Shown here in pieces: positions 63,752 through 64,000 of a DNA stretch of 64,000 nucleotides; position 1 is the stretch's first letter, and each line of letters opens with the position of its first letter. The position numbers and the translations under genes are program-made. The stretch is from assembly GCF_003075095.1 (NCBI RefSeq), contig NZ_QCZF01000001.1, forward strand, positions 830,737 to 894,736. Direction: 5' to 3'. Under the pieces are notes generated by a model. It searched no databases. It was not told the origin of the DNA and worked only from the letters and a program-made list of their open reading frames with translations. The DNA is from Blastococcus litoris. GTDB lineage: Bacteria; Actinomycetota; Actinomycetes; Mycobacteriales; Geodermatophilaceae.

Positions 63752-64000
63752 ATCGCTCGCGCCGCCCGCGACAGCACAGTCACACCTTCGCCTTGGCTGC
63801 GCGCTCGATCCTCGCCTGCGCCTCCTTGTCCGCGCCTCTCTCAGCTGCCCGACCGGACAAGATCACGAGCCGACACACCTCATGCATCTGCGGTAATGAG
63901 GTGCTCCGTCACCCCTGGCGGGGCGCTCGCGGGCGTCACCGGCGAGGCTCCACCTCATGCTGCTGTTCGGATGGCTTCCGCAATGACTGCCCGCCGGTGA
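63752..64000. other. Element DNA with no convincing gene
   Basis: Base composition is less extreme than the chromosome. One 35-codon minus-strand frame (63887 to 63780, MHEVCRLVILSGRAAERG..., ending KAKAKV-like) looks slightly protein-like but has no SD and no recognised family. Confidence 0.35.

Larger units (their letters stand above)
61601..64000. mobile_element. Left end of an integrated element at tRNA-Ala (continues beyond window)
   Basis: The order tRNA 3' end, integrase, excisionase-like HTH is the standard left end of actinomycete integrative elements or prophages. No second copy of the tRNA 3' sequence is present to the window edge, so the right junction lies outside. Beyond the HTH gene only decayed genes are seen. 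The element could be an AICE, a prophage or a remnant; no replication or transfer gene is visible to decide. Confidence 0.65.

Overview
The window is about 64 kb of very GC-rich DNA with strong G/C third-position bias, many GTG starts, 4-nt stop/start overlaps (GTGA, ATGA), TAnnnT -10 boxes and a tmRNA tag close to the mycobacterial one. It comes from the chromosome of an actinomycete. The gene families (LAL regulators, DUF5994, DUF1775/YcnI, SCO6745 family, SigC, Rv1318c-type cyclase) would suit a Geodermatophilaceae-like genus such as Blastococcus, Geodermatophilus or Modestobacter, but that placement is inference.

1-13 kb: a truncated secreted Ig-like protein, a large ATPase-LuxR (LAL) regulator, two tandem VOC proteins, a double-GNAT acetyltransferase, a SCO6745-family protein, a DASS dicarboxylate transporter, a CorA Mg2+ channel with a short leader ORF and an SD-masking hairpin, a TetR/MFS pair, and a small tyrosine phosphatase. 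12.7-18 kb: ssrA (tmRNA, tag ADSNQRDFALAA) with a terminator, a FUSC protein, a BCCT transporter, and argG with an ARG box over its -10. 18-30 kb: an FAD oxidoreductase, a six-TM/HAMP adenylate cyclase facing a K+ channel, two acyl-CoA synthetases, a patatin, a small membrane protein and a two-component system.

29-38 kb is catabolic: TetR, two acyl-CoA dehydrogenases and an enoyl-CoA hydratase in overlapping frames, then a PaoABC-like molybdenum aldehyde oxidoreductase (its FAD subunit has the four-Cys Fe-S insertion), then a MarR gene divergent from yceI across a perfect palindrome. 38-50 kb: a MRJP/SMP-30 protein, a MauE-DsbA redox pair, typA, DUF5994, an epimerase, a TauE/SafE exporter behind a cysteine-type leader peptide, MFS, PiT plus its DUF47 partner, and SigC. 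Divergent from sigC is a copper operon (zf-HC2, CopC-CopD, YcnI, Sco1, unknown membrane protein). The zf-HC2 gene and the MauE-DsbA operon have nearly identical ECF promoters with the same spacing to the start codon, which points to one SigC regulon joining copper and extracytoplasmic thiol-redox functions.

55-59 kb: a four-gene operon (polyol dehydrogenase, HAD phosphatase, CDP-glycerol-type glycerophosphotransferase, nucleotidyltransferase) that could make and polymerise a CDP-activated polyol phosphate for the cell wall. After an M23 peptidase, an AraC/VOC pair and tRNA-Ala(GGC) comes the left end of an integrated element: tyrosine integrase, excisionase-like HTH, and the wreck of a DUF433/DUF5615 toxin-antitoxin pair. 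The element continues past the right edge.

At least ten genes have a -10 box 6-8 nt before the start codon, so leaderless translation appears common here.
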